Below are positions 32,401 to 43,552 of a stretch of DNA of 64,000 nucleotides, piece by piece. Both the position numbers and the translations under genes were made by a program. Source of the DNA: Prorocentrum cordatum (lineage: Eukaryota; Sar; Dinophyceae; Prorocentrales; Prorocentraceae). The notes below the pieces were generated by a model. The model saw only the letters and a list, made by a program, of their open reading frames with translations, was not told the DNA's origin and ran no database searches. The stretch covers positions 1,135,969-1,199,968 of the forward strand of contig CAUYUJ010020726.1 of the NCBI GenBank assembly GCA_963575745.1, read 5' to 3'. Numbering within the stretch: the stretch's first letter is position 1; each line of letters begins with the position of its first letter.

Positions 32401-33466
32401 TGGGAACCCTTCGCGGCCGAAGGCTCGAGATGTCCGTTCGGGCCCCTCGTCCGGGCCCCCTCGTGGAGCCGTCCTGGGCGCCTCTTGGGCCGCGTTGGAG
32501 CCCTCTTCGGGGGCCTCTTGGGGCGCTCTTAGGCCGTCCTGGGGCCCTCTTAGGGGCCTCTTGGGCTGAGTCTTGGTGCGATCTTGGGGGCCTCTTGGGC
32601 CGTCGTGGAGCGTCGGGAAGCCGAAACGTCGAGAATACAAAAATCTCGCAAACAAGCCTCAGGGACATCACTGATTTGCGCATCTTGGGGATCTTAGGCG
32701 CTCTTGGGGGCTTCTCGGGGCGTCTTGGAGGCCTCTTGGGCTGTCTGGAGGCCATCTTGGGCCGTCTTGGATGCATCTTGGGCTATCTTGGTGGCCTGGG
32801 TGGGCTTCCTGAGCCGTCGTGGAAGACTGGGAGAGTCCCGGGGAGGCACTGTGGCCGCCCAGGTGCCCCCCGGGAGTACGGGGTGGTGCAGTCACATCTC
32901 GCCGGACGCCGAGTGGGCGGCCCCTCAGAAGACTACAGAAACCCTGCCAGGAAACCGCTGGCATTCTTCCACGCCTCAACGTGCCGCAGGCACGGTGGTG
33001 GATTGGTTTGGCGTACTGGTTGGAAAATCGTCGAAGAGTCCCGTGGTCCTTTGGAACTTGGAGCTGTCTTGGAGCTTATTGTAGCACGTTGGAAGCCATC
33101 ATTGAGCCGTCTCCTCCAGTCCAGGCCTTAGATAGAGAGGGGGCAAAGGGGAGGGGCAAGCCCCTCTCTTAAGCCCAGAGGGCTGGTGTGATTCTGTTTT
33201 TCGCTTCCTCCTCCCTGCCCAGCCGTGGGCGTAAGCTGTTGGGCCCGGAGATGTTCCGGCTCCAGGGGGTGCCGCGGTTGCGCCTCAAGCGCCCAGACGG
33301 CGTGACGGAGCGCGACATGAGGCTCATGTGTGGCAACGCGTTCACGGTGACGGTGTTCGTGCGTGTCTTCAGCGAGATGCTCAAGTGCTTAGGCCGGGAT
33401 TTCCCGGTCCCGCCGGGCATGTTCACCCAGCAAGGGGTGAACGCGAGGAGGATGAGGAAGGAGTAA
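29421..33466 (+). CDS. C5-cytosine DNA methyltransferase catalytic domain, 3 exons
   Basis: Exons: 29421-29546, 30510-31264, 33223-33466 (TAA), with exact phase at both joins (donors GT and GC). Exon 1 has motif I as ITIGSDCSGYNSMAMAFEIL and then FASDKDPKVQK. Exon 2 has the catalytic PCQ loop (TAGFPCQPYSNMG, motif IV), FVLENVSG (motif VI), QSRKRVLIVGLR (motif VIII) and TPCLTRHRAGGSGFWVF. Exon 3 has RLQGVP (motif IX region) and MCGNAFTVTVF (motif X). All core motifs are present and unbroken, so the domain could be active: transfer of methyl from SAM to cytosine C5 in DNA. The visible protein is 374 aa with no added reader domain; upstream exons may be missing. C5-MTases captured by retrotransposons have been reported in dinoflagellates, so this could be a host or an element gene. 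Intron 1 carries the TAGCA element. Intron 2 carries a CCT tract, a hairpin and a TIR repeat. Confidence 0.85.
29798..30456 (+). mobile_element. TAGCA-rich TIR element, copy 2 (659 bp)
   Basis: Bounded by CCCTACCTAG (29798-29807) and its exact reverse complement CTAGGTAGGG (30447-30456). It contains the GCGGTTCCCCCAGTTACGTC block and degenerate TAGCA arrays. Inside intron 1 (29547-30509) of the methyltransferase gene. The flanking GCACTGGGGTAAT is shared with copy 1, so the mobile unit may be a little longer on the right. Confidence 0.75.
31265..31490. repeat. (CCT)n tract at the start of an intron
   Basis: Begins a few tens of bases after the GC donor of methyltransferase intron 2 and runs to about 31480. 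Sequence 31500-31760 is GAGGA/GACGAG-rich with no gene. Confidence 0.8.
31772..31831. repeat. Near-perfect 60-bp hairpin
   Basis: Arms 31772-31799 and 31803-31831 pair almost completely around a 3-nt loop. The core is GCCACTCACGTTTCT with A/T runs and GCGGAC at the base. Located in methyltransferase intron 2, 30 bp before a TIR repeat copy. Confidence 0.8.
31862..33193 (+). mobile_element. GCTTCGCG/TIR repeat family, copy 5 (1.33 kb, composite)
   Basis: Starts CTAGACGCTTCGCGGATCCC and ends AGCCCAGAGGGCTGGTGTGA, 29 bp before the acceptor of methyltransferase intron 2. The interior holds a copy of the intron-7 repeat of the hAT-like gene (32041-33010), so one repeat family is nested in another. 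Confidence 0.7.
32021..33017 (+). repeat. TTGGGCC-type repeat, copy 2, with exon-edge remnants
   Basis: Collinear with 11107-12017. On its left, ATAGAGATCCAGCTGCCAGC would encode IEIQLPA, matching the exon end ADIKLPT at 11086-11106. On its right it shares GTGCCGC, GGCACGGTGG and GGATT with the next exon. The unit thus looks like an intron of a paralogous gene copied together with short exon edges. Confidence 0.6.
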
Positions 33467-34395
33467 GAGGAGGAAGGAGGATAGGGAGGCGGAGACGATG
33501 AGGAGAGTGATCAGGAAGATGTGGAGGATGAGGAAGAAGGACAGTGTCCGGCAGCGCGGGGCGCCGTGTGAACGAAGATCCAGCAGCTCGCTGGGTCGAG
33601 CAGCTGACTGCACTATCAATGAGGCTTGCGCTGGAGCAAGCATAGTAGGTCTGAAAGACCTCCTCCTTTGCTCCCTCTCCTTCTCCGCTTCCTCCTCGTC
33701 GCCGACGTCGCCATCGTCGTCGTCGACGTGGTGCCCAATCACACCGATCCTGGCCAGGCAATCCTGGGCCCAAGACTGGACTGGCTGGCTGGCGGCGCGT
33801 CTCTCCCCTGCCCCCCCCCCCCCGCGAGCGATGGCAAGGCCTGGGTGTGGACTGGGGGCCCAGGCCATGAAATGCCCCGTTTCCCTCCAGTATGCCCTGA
33901 GCTTCTTGTCCTTCGAAAGGTTTTAGGGTGGCCCCTCCTCCTCCCCCCCCTCCTCGAGGGTGCCCTGGGCGTCCTGGTCTTCGAAAGGTTTTTTTGTTCA
34001 AGGCCAAGGTTCTCGTGGGAAGTCTCTCGTGGCCGACCTCCCACTGCAATCCCAGCTGGCTTCCGCGCGCCACCCAGGCGGAGGATGAGGAGAAGGACGA
34101 CGAGGAGAAGGAGGAGGAGGAGGAGGAAGAGGGGGGGGAGGAGGATGAGGAGGAGGGGGGAGAAGAGAGAAGGAGAAGGAGGAGGAGGAGGAGGAGGAGG
34201 AGAAGGATGAAGATGAGGATGACGAGGGTCGATCAGGGCGAGGACAAGGAGGACGAGAAGGATGATAATGATGAGGAGGCAAATGGAGGACGATGATCAT
34301 GAGGAGGACAATGAGGAGGATGACGAGGAAGAGGAGGATGAGGAGGAGGAAAGGGAGGAGGAAGAGGAGGAGGAGTGAGGAGGAGGAGGAGGAGG

Positions 34396-34432
<37 letters not shown>

Positions 34433-35287
34433 GGAGGAGGAGGAGGAGGAGAAGGAGAGGGGGATGGGGATGAGGAGGATGTAGAAGGAGATGAGGGCGA
34501 GGAGGCAGGGCACAGCGGTCTCAACATCCTGCCGACGCCCCTGGCGTCGCCCCCGGACCGCCCGGGCGGCCCCCGCCAGCGCCCCCGGCGGCGCCCCCGG
34601 CGCCGAGGAGGAGGAGGAGGAAGAGGATGAGGAAGAGGAGGAGGAGGAGCTCGTCGTAGACGGGAGGCAACGTCGACAGCAAGAATGGGAAGGACATAGC
34701 CAGCGATCAAACGTCAGCGATCAAACGTCAGCAACGTCGATAGCAAGAATGGGAAGGAAGCCATAGACACGACCTGGAGCGAGGCTCGGGGCGCATTGTA
34801 ACCTTTCAACCCCTCCCGTCGCCCGCTCGCCTACGTGCGCCCTCCAATTGTCCAATTCTCAACGGAAATCGGGGGGGGACGCACGTTGCGCGAGCGGGCG
34901 AGGGATTGGGCTGACGGGTTACGACGCGGCCCACCATGTAAGATGTGGCTCTCGGCATTCGGGTTGTCGCCAATACGTGCCGCAAGTGAGCCAATCTTGG
35001 GACAGGAGCCGTTCCCCACCTCCCCTCCCCCTCCCTCCTCCTCCTCCTCCTCCTTCTCCTCCTCCTCCTCCTCCTCCTCCTTCTCCTCCGTCTCCTCCTC
35101 CTTCTCCTCCTCCTCCTCCTCCTCCCTCCTCCTCCTCCTCTTCCTCCTCCTCCCTCCTCCTCCTCCTCTTCCTCCTCCTCCTTCTCGTCATCCTCGGCAT
35201 TGGTGCATTCCTCCTCACCGCCGGATTGGCCTGCTCTTTTGAATGCGAATGTGAGGCTGGCTGTACATATGATTGGGTGAATACATT
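33467..35287. other. Repeat-rich stretch without a supported gene
   Basis: Contains a duplicated sentence GTCCTTCGAAAGGTTTT / GTCTTCGAAAGGTTTT (33910 and 33980), purine triplets (34080-34500, with a GAT run near 34400), a short duplicated unit around GCGATCAAACGTCAGC (34700-34760), and a CCT tract (35035-35190). Acidic and Ser/Pro frames here follow the triplets. Confidence 0.6.
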
Positions 35288-36317
35288 ATTGACGCTTCGC
35301 GTATCCCCACCAGCCCATCCAGAAACGACAGGACGCATGTAGTCGTGCAGCCGTCTTCGGGAAAACAAGGATCGCACATAGTTTCCCGCATTGAAGTTTA
35401 AGATGGACATCGGTGCAAACTACGATGGTGCTTCGATGAGGGGTGATGGGGTGTTTCGATGACTCGTAATGGCTGTTGCACTGTTTTGTATCTTAAGCTC
35501 GCGTGCGTTTCGAAATTTGGAGCCATCTTGGGGCTGTCTTGGGGTTCTCTTGGAGCCTTGGGGCCCTCCTGAAGCTCTCTCTTGGTGCTCTCATTGAGGT
35601 CCTCTCAGGGCCGTCTTCGAGCCCTCTTGGGGCTCCTTTGGGGCGTCTTGGGGCCCTCCTGGGGTTCTCTTGGGGCGCTCTTGGAGCTCTTCTGGGGGGT
35701 CTGGGGGCCTTCTTGGAGCTCTTCTGGAATGCCTGAGGGGCCTTTTGGGGCCGTCTTGGACCCCTTCGCTCAAAAAGAAGGTGGTCTATAATTCCGACCC
35801 CCCGTCGGATGCTCGAAAAGTGTCGTCCTGGGGCCCTCTTGGCCCGCTCTTGGAACACTCCTGGGCGCTCTCGGGGCCGCCTTGGGGCCCTTTTGGACCC
35901 CTATCTTGGGTTGTCTTGGGGCCATCTTGAGGCCTGAAGAGCCCATCGGAAGCGAAAAAGCGAGAAGGCAAAACAATGGTGTTCCTTGGGTGTTTGAAAG
36001 ATGTGGCCTCTTGGGGTGGTCCTCAGAAGCCTCTGACAACACTTGGAACAGTTTTGGGGCCGTCTTGAGGCCTCTTGAACGTGTGTCGGCAACTATCTTG
36101 ACCCATCGACCGCTATATTGGGCCATCTTGGGGGCCATCTTGCGCTCTCTGATGCCCTCTTAGAGCCAAATTAGGCCATTTTGGGCGCTGCTATGGGTCG
36201 CCCCCCCCTCCCCCGCACAAACGCATGGATGGGGGGGGGTAAGCCTCCCGAGCTTGGGAAGAAACGTTGGAAAAAGAAACGCCCTAGACCACCTGCGCCC
36301 AGAGGGCTGGTGGGATT
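35288..36317 (+). mobile_element. GCTTCGCG/TIR repeat family, copy 2 (1.03 kb)
   Basis: Near full-length partner of copy 1. Starts TTGACGCTTCGCGTATCCCC, immediately followed by ACCAGCCCATCCAG, and ends CCCAGAGGGCTGGTGGGATT. The ATCCCCACCAGCCC/GGGCTGGTGGGAT terminal inversion is clearest here. The interior is the TCTTGGGGCC degenerate tandem. It also shares TTTAAGATGGACATCGGTGC with the intron-7 repeat of the hAT-like gene. Confidence 0.8.
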
Positions 36318-36587
36318 AAGTTTGGCAGGGTGCTAACTGGCGGGCTACGAAGGCTCAGTGTGCAGCAGCGGCCAGCCAGCTAGATGGTTGGTGGCAACAT
36401 GTCAGATGAGGAATTGCTATGAATCTGCAATTGTTCCTCCACCCAGATGTGTCAGGGCGACAAAAAAAGGAAAATACACGGTGGTAGGAAAAGGAGTAAA
36501 GCCAGCGAGTGGGCGTACATGCGGTTTTGCTTTCTCCAGCCTCAGCGCTGGCCACGCATTCTTGGCGTTATGCGAACCGACCACCTA

Positions 36588-37845
<1,258 letters not shown>

Positions 37846-37949
37846 ACTGACATGGGTGAGGAGGAGGGGACAACATTACCTATCCATCTCACGTCCTACT
37901 CCTCCCACTGAGGAGGGTGAGGAGGAGGGGGAGTTCTGCGATGAGGAAG

Positions 37950-38565
37950 GCTTCATCATGATGATGGTGATGACGATGGTTATACTGCTGTTCGCGATGA
38001 CGATGACGATGGCGATAATGGTGATGGACGATGACGATGGCGATAACGGTGATTATGATGATGATGCTGATGATGATGACGATGATGATGATGACGATGA
38101 CGATGATGACAACGATGGCGACGACGACGAGGATGATGATGCAGATGCTGGTGATGATGACGATGCTGCTGCTGATGCTGACGTTACTGGTGCTGTTGAT
38201 GATGATGAAGACGATGATGATGATCATGACGTCCACGATGATGCGGACGATGATGATGCCAAGGACGGTAATGGTGATGATGATGATGACGATGCTGATG
38301 ATGATGACGATGATGCTGATGACGATGGTGGCGACGACGACGATGATGATGACGATGACGCTGGCGATGATGATGATGCTGATGATGATGATGGATGATG
38401 ATGATGATGGTTATGATGATGCCGATGATGCTGACGATGAGGATGATGATGTTGATGATGTTGATACTGATGATGATGATGACGATGATGCTGATGATGA
38501 CGACGACGACGACGGGGTGACGACGATGCTGCTGATGATGCTGATGATGACGACGATGATGCTGG

Positions 38566-38594
<29 letters not shown>
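37950..38594. repeat. (GAT)n/(GAC)n triplet array
   Basis: Degenerate GAT, GAC and GCT triplets over 640 bp, ending directly at the 92-bp duplication. Asp-rich frames are not treated as genes. Confidence 0.9.
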
Positions 38595-38597
<3 letters not shown>

Positions 38598-38879
38598 TGG
38601 ACGACTCCGTGGCCAGACGATTCTTTTTGCGCAAAGGGGCGCCAGGCGAGGACACGAAATCTGATGCCGCAGGGGCCAGCACCAGGCCGAAGAAACATTC
38701 TTGAGTTGGGAACAAAGGGGGGGAGGGAGAGACTTGAGAATGGAAGCGCGGCCCGAAAGAAAGCCACAAATAGCCGCGGGCAGCATAATGTGGACGACTC
38801 CGTGGCCAGACGATTCTTTTTGCGCAAAGGGGCGCCAGGCGAGGACACGAAATCTGATGCCGCAGGGGCCAGCACCAGG
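38595..38879. repeat. Perfect 92-bp direct repeat, 193-bp period
   Basis: 38595-38686 and 38788-38879 are identical (core GTGGCCAGACGATTCTTTTT). They flank a 101-bp segment that contains the left arm of the 57-bp inverted repeat. Located at the 3' side of the DIRS-like element. Confidence 0.85.
38727..38783 (-). repeat. 57-bp inverted repeat, left arm (element 3' side)
   Basis: Exact reverse complement of 44264-44320 (core GAGAATGGAAGCGCGGCCCG). In the sense of the minus-strand DIRS-like element it lies just beyond the coding region, whereas the partner lies just upstream of the plus-strand ORF pair. Both copies are therefore in element sense, like a terminal repeat. Confidence 0.85.
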
Positions 38880-38932
38880 TATGATGGCTAGTCCAAGACA
38901 CTGGCTGCAAGCCGCAAACCTTGAACGACAAC

Positions 38933-39700
38933 TCACACACATCTAGATAGTCGGGAGACATATCGGAGGCTATCGACACTGTTGGCCATCATTTCACATG
39001 CGCATCGTAGTATACAGGCAGGAGGCTGGCGCGCAGAGCTGCGCATCTGACGGTCTAACGATGGGATGCCTAGCTCGTCGAGATGTCGCCTCCGAGTGCG
39101 ACGGCACGGCGAGGCGCCAGGTGAACGGGTCAGGGATAGCCTATCAATACCTTTCACGTTCCAGCCAACAAGTCGAAATCTGTTTCTGACGCGGCCAGAG
39201 TACATGCAAGAGTCGAAAACAGTCGAAGAATAACTCTGGCTCACAAGAGAGGTGCACGCACGGCCATCCCATATAAAAGACGCGTCGGGGTGGCACAATA
39301 TGGCGGGCACTTTCTTCCCACACCATTCAGACAGGACGTGCAAGTACTGATCCTGGAAAAGGTTGGCGATGTAAACAGATCGAGCTTTAAAGTTGGTCAG
39401 GGTCGAGAGGCCGCGAGGATACAGCTTAGAACGAACAGCAGGGGAATGACGAAGCCAGGTGGCGGTGTCGGGTTCCACCCACACGCAGGAGATGCAGTTA
39501 TAACGAATCCAGCCTAAAACGCGCCGCATCACTGCGGGATCGGTGATGTCGCCCCCAGGGTGGCGACTCGTGTCGAGGCGCACGACGCCGAAGCCCATCC
39601 GTTGCAAGGCGCGGGTTGCCCCTCCGTCACAGCCGAGCACCAGCGCGGGGCAGTACCTGCTTCTCGTAGAAGCCCGCCTGGCAGCGCGCCGCAGGCGCGT
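38933..39700 (-). CDS. MTase-like C-terminal domain of the DIRS-like element
   Basis: Returns to the RT frame after the recombinase. ALVLGCDGGATRALQRMGFG resembles SAM-binding motif I. VWVEPDTATW stands where a Pro-Pro-Cys-type catalytic loop would be expected, and ILCHPDASFIWD stands where an ENP motif would be. Key catalytic residues are therefore missing. DIRS elements commonly carry a methyltransferase-like domain, and this appears to be a degenerate one. The final 80 codons (after RRHLDELGIPS) are probably non-native. The overall assignment is by recall of family layout. Confidence 0.5.
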   Translation of the reverse strand, partial: TRLRRAARRASTRSRYCPALVLGCDGGATRALQRMGFGVVRLDTSRHPGGDITDPAVMRRVLGWIRYNCISCVWVEPDTATWLRHSPAVRSKLYPRGLSTLTNFKARSVYIANLFQDQYLHVLSEWCGKKVPAILCHPDASFIWDGRACTSLVSQSYSSTVFDSCMYSGRVRNRFRLVGWNVKGIDRLSLTRSPGASPCRRTRRRHLDELGIPSLDRQMRSSARQPPACILRCACEMMANSVDSLRYVSRLSRCV

Positions 39701-40878
39701 CAGGCGAAGGCCCACCGTGCAGCGATCGGTGGAGGCGGCGGCCTGACCGCAGGCGGCGTCGGCGTCACTGCCAGCGGCACCTGCCGTGGGAAGACGCTCG
39801 AGGCCGCGGTCAGGAGGATGAGGTCGTTCTTCTGCCAGTCCACCTGCTCGTTGAACTTGACGACGGTCTGGCCTAGGTTGACGATCCGCTGCTGCATGCG
39901 GGCCCGCTTCACGAAGCGGAGAGGGATCTGGTCCGTCATCCAGTGGCCGCCGTCCTTGACCTCGTTCGTCGTGCGCCTGAGCGACAGCAGGTCGTCGGAC
40001 GCACCCCCATGACGAAGCGAGTAGAGAATGAACTCGATCTCCAGACCGAGGGCGGCTGCTGCTCGACGGAACATGCCCCGCACCGCGTCGGGGGAGAGGG
40101 CCCAAAGGTCGTCGGTCGGGCCCTCGTCGTGTACGGGTCGAGGTCGCATCACGCTCCTCACCGTAAGGCGGTGGGCCTCGCTTGGCCTCAGGTAGGTGTC
40201 GAACATCAGCCCGATGAACAGAGTCGCGTCGAAGAGCTTCCACGCTATCAGGACGCCCACGACGGATGCCATCGCCGCTCGAGGTAGAGGGAGTCGCGTC
40301 AGTGGGAACACGAGCTCCCGCCAGCCTGTCAAGGCGCGAGCCGCCCGTGGGCACGGGTCGCTGCCAGCAAGGATCGCGGGTAGGTAGTGCTTCAGAGCGG
40401 GCATGAGCACACGGCCCGTGGCACTGCCGAAGCCGTCCAGAAAGCGGTTCACGAAGTAGGTAGCTAGGATGACACCGACCTCCTCCGTCGCGGCGAACGT
40501 CTGGGGCGTCGAGCGGCACCACTCCTCGAACTTCTTTGCGGCATCCCAGTAGTTGGCCATGGTCGTGTCCGACGCGGCGGCCGACTCCAGCACCGACAGG
40601 GCCCCTCGTGCGATCAGCACGGGCCCAGGATGGGACCTGGTCCTCCGCTCCGCCAGCGGCGTGGTCCGATGCCCTCGAAGTTTGGGATGCAGAGGCCTGG
40701 TGCTCCTCGAAGGTCGGCCCGACAAAGAAGCCTGTCCTGGACGGCGAGTCCGCGGCATTGCTCTCACTGGGGAACCACCGAATGGCGTGGCGGATGCCTG
40801 TGGCCGCCGACAGGGCACATAGTCGGCGTAGAGGGTCGCGGAGGCCTCGGGCGCCAGAACGGCCCTTGCCAGCGGCAA
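39700..40878 (-). CDS. Tyrosine recombinase of the DIRS-like element, nucleophile replaced by Phe
   Basis: Intact frame of 392 codons, of which about the last 330 look native. N-terminal SAM-like region: TTMANYWDAAKKFEEWCRST and VGVILATYFVNRFLDGFGSA. Catalytic region: MFDTYLRPSEAHRLT (Arg I), ILYSLRHGGASDDLL (HxxR box, with Tyr in the His place), KDGGHWMTD (His/Trp), then LRFVKRARM where family members I recall have a Tyr (RYxK). The Phe codon is at 39913-39915. Such recombinases integrate the circular cDNA of DIRS elements. With Phe at the nucleophile position this copy should not cleave DNA. How it is joined to the RT frame (frameshift or splicing) is not evident. Confidence 0.75.
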   Translation of the reverse strand: MPLARAVLAPEASATLYADYVPCRRPQASATPFGGSPVRAMPRTRRPGQASLSGRPSRSTRPLHPKLRGHRTTPLAERRTRSHPGPVLIARGALSVLESAAASDTTMANYWDAAKKFEEWCRSTPQTFAATEEVGVILATYFVNRFLDGFGSATGRVLMPALKHYLPAILAGSDPCPRAARALTGWRELVFPLTRLPLPRAAMASVVGVLIAWKLFDATLFIGLMFDTYLRPSEAHRLTVRSVMRPRPVHDEGPTDDLWALSPDAVRGMFRRAAAALGLEIEFILYSLRHGGASDDLLSLRRTTNEVKDGGHWMTDQIPLRFVKRARMQQRIVNLGQTVVKFNEQVDWQKNDLILLTAASSVFPRQVPLAVTPTPPAVRPPPPPIAARWAFA

Positions 40879-43018
40879 GAGCTAGAGCCAAATTGTCAAC
40901 GGTGAACAGGATGCGATGATGACGAAGCCGTCCAGACCGAGCCGAGTGTCGCATCGCAAACCCGAGAGCCTCCGCCTCGTATCGCATAATGTCCAAGCCG
41001 AACCTTGAATGACGCGAACTGTGTATCGTGGCCCAGCCGTCGGAAGCCGTGATCGAGTCGGGAACCTCATCGAAGCCGTCGAGAGACGCAGCGTCAGCAG
41101 GTTGATGTCGCGATGATGCCGTAGACGGAGGGCCTCCAGGGATCCTAGGAGGCTTCGTACTGAGGCGGCACTCTTCGAGGCAATTTTTGTCCACGGTAGC
41201 TTCTAACACAGAGCGAGGCTCGATCCCGAGCGCGCGGGCACGGGCGTGCACGGCGTCGGAGAACCGATAGCGCCATCTCTCAGACAAGCGCCCAGCGGCC
41301 GCGGCCACCTCCCGGTCGACGGTCTTGCGGCAGACCCCGATGCCGTAGGGGGGGGCGTCGCTGCAGCAGGTAGTCGCCGACCACTGTGCTCTGACGTCGG
41401 CCCACCATAGCGGTAGGAGGGCGGCCGCCGCGCGCAGCTCGGCGATAACCGACGGCCACAGCGGCGCGCCCACTCGCGAGCCCAGGCCCATGAAGCGGTA
41501 GACTGAGTTGAAGACCGACAGCATGGGTCTGTTGGTGATCATACCCCACGCGCAGTGACCCACCACTGCTGACAAGGCCAAGGGCGATGCAAAGCCGCGT
41601 CTCAGTAGACCGAGCAAGGCTTGACGCAACCGGCAGAGCCTGTCGATCTTACAGCGGACGACGCCGACGTCGCCGAGGATGTCCAAGCCAGTGAAGACCA
41701 CGCGCTTGGCAGCGGGGGCGAACTCGTCGACGGGCAGGCCCCTCGACACGAGCACGTCGCGCATGGCCTGGCAGGCCGAAGTGGCCACCTCGGGGTCAAG
41801 GGACACGGTGGCAAAGTTGTCAACGTAACCTGCGCCGATGACGTCGGAGTCCTTCCGCAGCGGAGGGACGGCGGCGCCGTCCACCAGCGCGGAGCCCTCG
41901 TCGATCCCCGAGTCGAGGATGGCCGTGGTCAGGGCGGACTGGCAGAAGTGGAGGGCCCATGACCAGCCCATCGGCATGACGGAGACGAACGGCTGCAGAA
42001 AGGCGTCCGCCCCGATGCCCACGCCGTTGAGCCGCTTGAAGCCCAAGCACCGATTCGGGACGACGGGCAGAGAAAAATATCGATGCTGATGTGGCGGAAG
42101 CTTCATATGGTAAAATGCGCACTGAATGTCCCCCTGGGCCACGTAGAAGTCGCGGTCGGCCTCGAGTGCGCTCCACGCCGACGGAGTCGGCAATCTCGTA
42201 GAAGGAGGGACCGAGAAGGACATGTTGGCCACCCGCGTGTCGAACACGAGCCGCAGGTTGACGCCGTTGGACTTCTCGACGAAGAAAAAGCCAATAAAAA
42301 AGGTAGCCCGACGATCGGCGACATCCCACTCAAGCATGCCAGCCTGGTCCAGGCGTAGCAGAAAATCAGCGTACTCCCGAGGCCGAAACCGAAGGCGTGG
42401 GTCCACATAGGGCGACCCCAGTCCCGAGTCCTTCCTGAGAGCAGCTGCATCAGCAGGGTCACGTAGCATTTGATGCCTCCACCCTAACAACATAGAACGA
42501 TCAGCTTCAGACACGAGGTCGGCCGTCGGGACGGGGGCCACGTGCTTCGGCCAGGAGACGAGCTCCTTGTTGTAGGGTCTTACCCGAGACTCTCCAGAGT
42601 ACCCAGGCGCCGATGCGAGCAACTCTGCGAGGGCTGCCTCGCATCTCTGGGGAGATTCAGAATAGCCAGGAGGTAGTTCAAAATCGCGATACTGTTGAGC
42701 AAGATACTCCCCAGCGTCACTACGAGCGCGTGGGGGAAGACCAGGAGGCGGGCCGATCACATCGTTCGGGTCGCAGTGGTACATGTCGTTGAGAGTGGGC
42801 ACCGCGTCGTTGTACCACTCACGCCAAGCAGCTCCTCTGGCGACCCGTCTGCGGGCCGATCCGCCCATGGATGAAGTGCCCGATCTTCGCTCCACAGGTA
42901 GAGGGTGGAGGGGAAAGACGTCTCGCTGCCGATGGGGGTGTGCAGCGAGGGGGCAATGAGCCTGGCTGGCGCCACTGTGGCGCGCCCCACAGCCAGGCCT
43001 GAAGTTCCCAGGCGTCAT
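40700..43018 (-). CDS. DIRS-like reverse transcriptase and RNase H
   Basis: The frame starts at 43018. Coding similarity appears to begin near FPLHPLP and WREWYNDAVPTLNDMYHCD. RT blocks: FIGFFFVEKSNGVNLRLVFD, QGDIQCAFYHMKLP, MPMGWSWALHFCQ, and the active-site block GYVDNFATVSLDPE, in which the second Asp of YxDD is Asn (about 41818-41820). An RNase H-like block follows: ASDGWATIHSSRHSRFGLDI, DNLALALAAGKGRSG, and RWFPSESNAADSPSR. The protein would polymerise cDNA from element RNA and remove the RNA strand. The frame is intact across both domains. I recall YVDN as usual in dinoflagellate members, so the Asn may not mean inactivity. Confidence 0.75.
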
Positions 43019-43111
43019 GGCGCCCGCAAGGCCCGCTCCTCGCGAGCCTTGCGGCGAGGCCCCAGGAAGGGCCCCCAGAGGTCGAAAATATTGATAACCT
43101 TTCAGTTATGA

Positions 43112-43552
<441 letters not shown>

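Larger units (their letters stand above)
38933..43018 (-). mobile_element. DIRS-like tyrosine-recombinase retroelement, 3' half
   Basis: Minus-strand unit with RT and RNase H (about 42900-40700), tyrosine recombinase (about 40720-39700) and a methyltransferase-like domain (about 39700-39020). The RT and MTase-like parts share one frame that is open throughout; the recombinase uses another. The 5' ORFs expected for such an element are absent here but appear inverted at 44.3-46.0 kb. A hexanucleotide array lies 180 bp beyond the 5' end. Confidence 0.75.

Noticed and set aside
33520-33660. Possible structured RNA (GCTTGCGCTGGAGCAAGC)
   Set aside because: Only a short stem is visible; no tRNA, snRNA or SRP landmarks could be placed.
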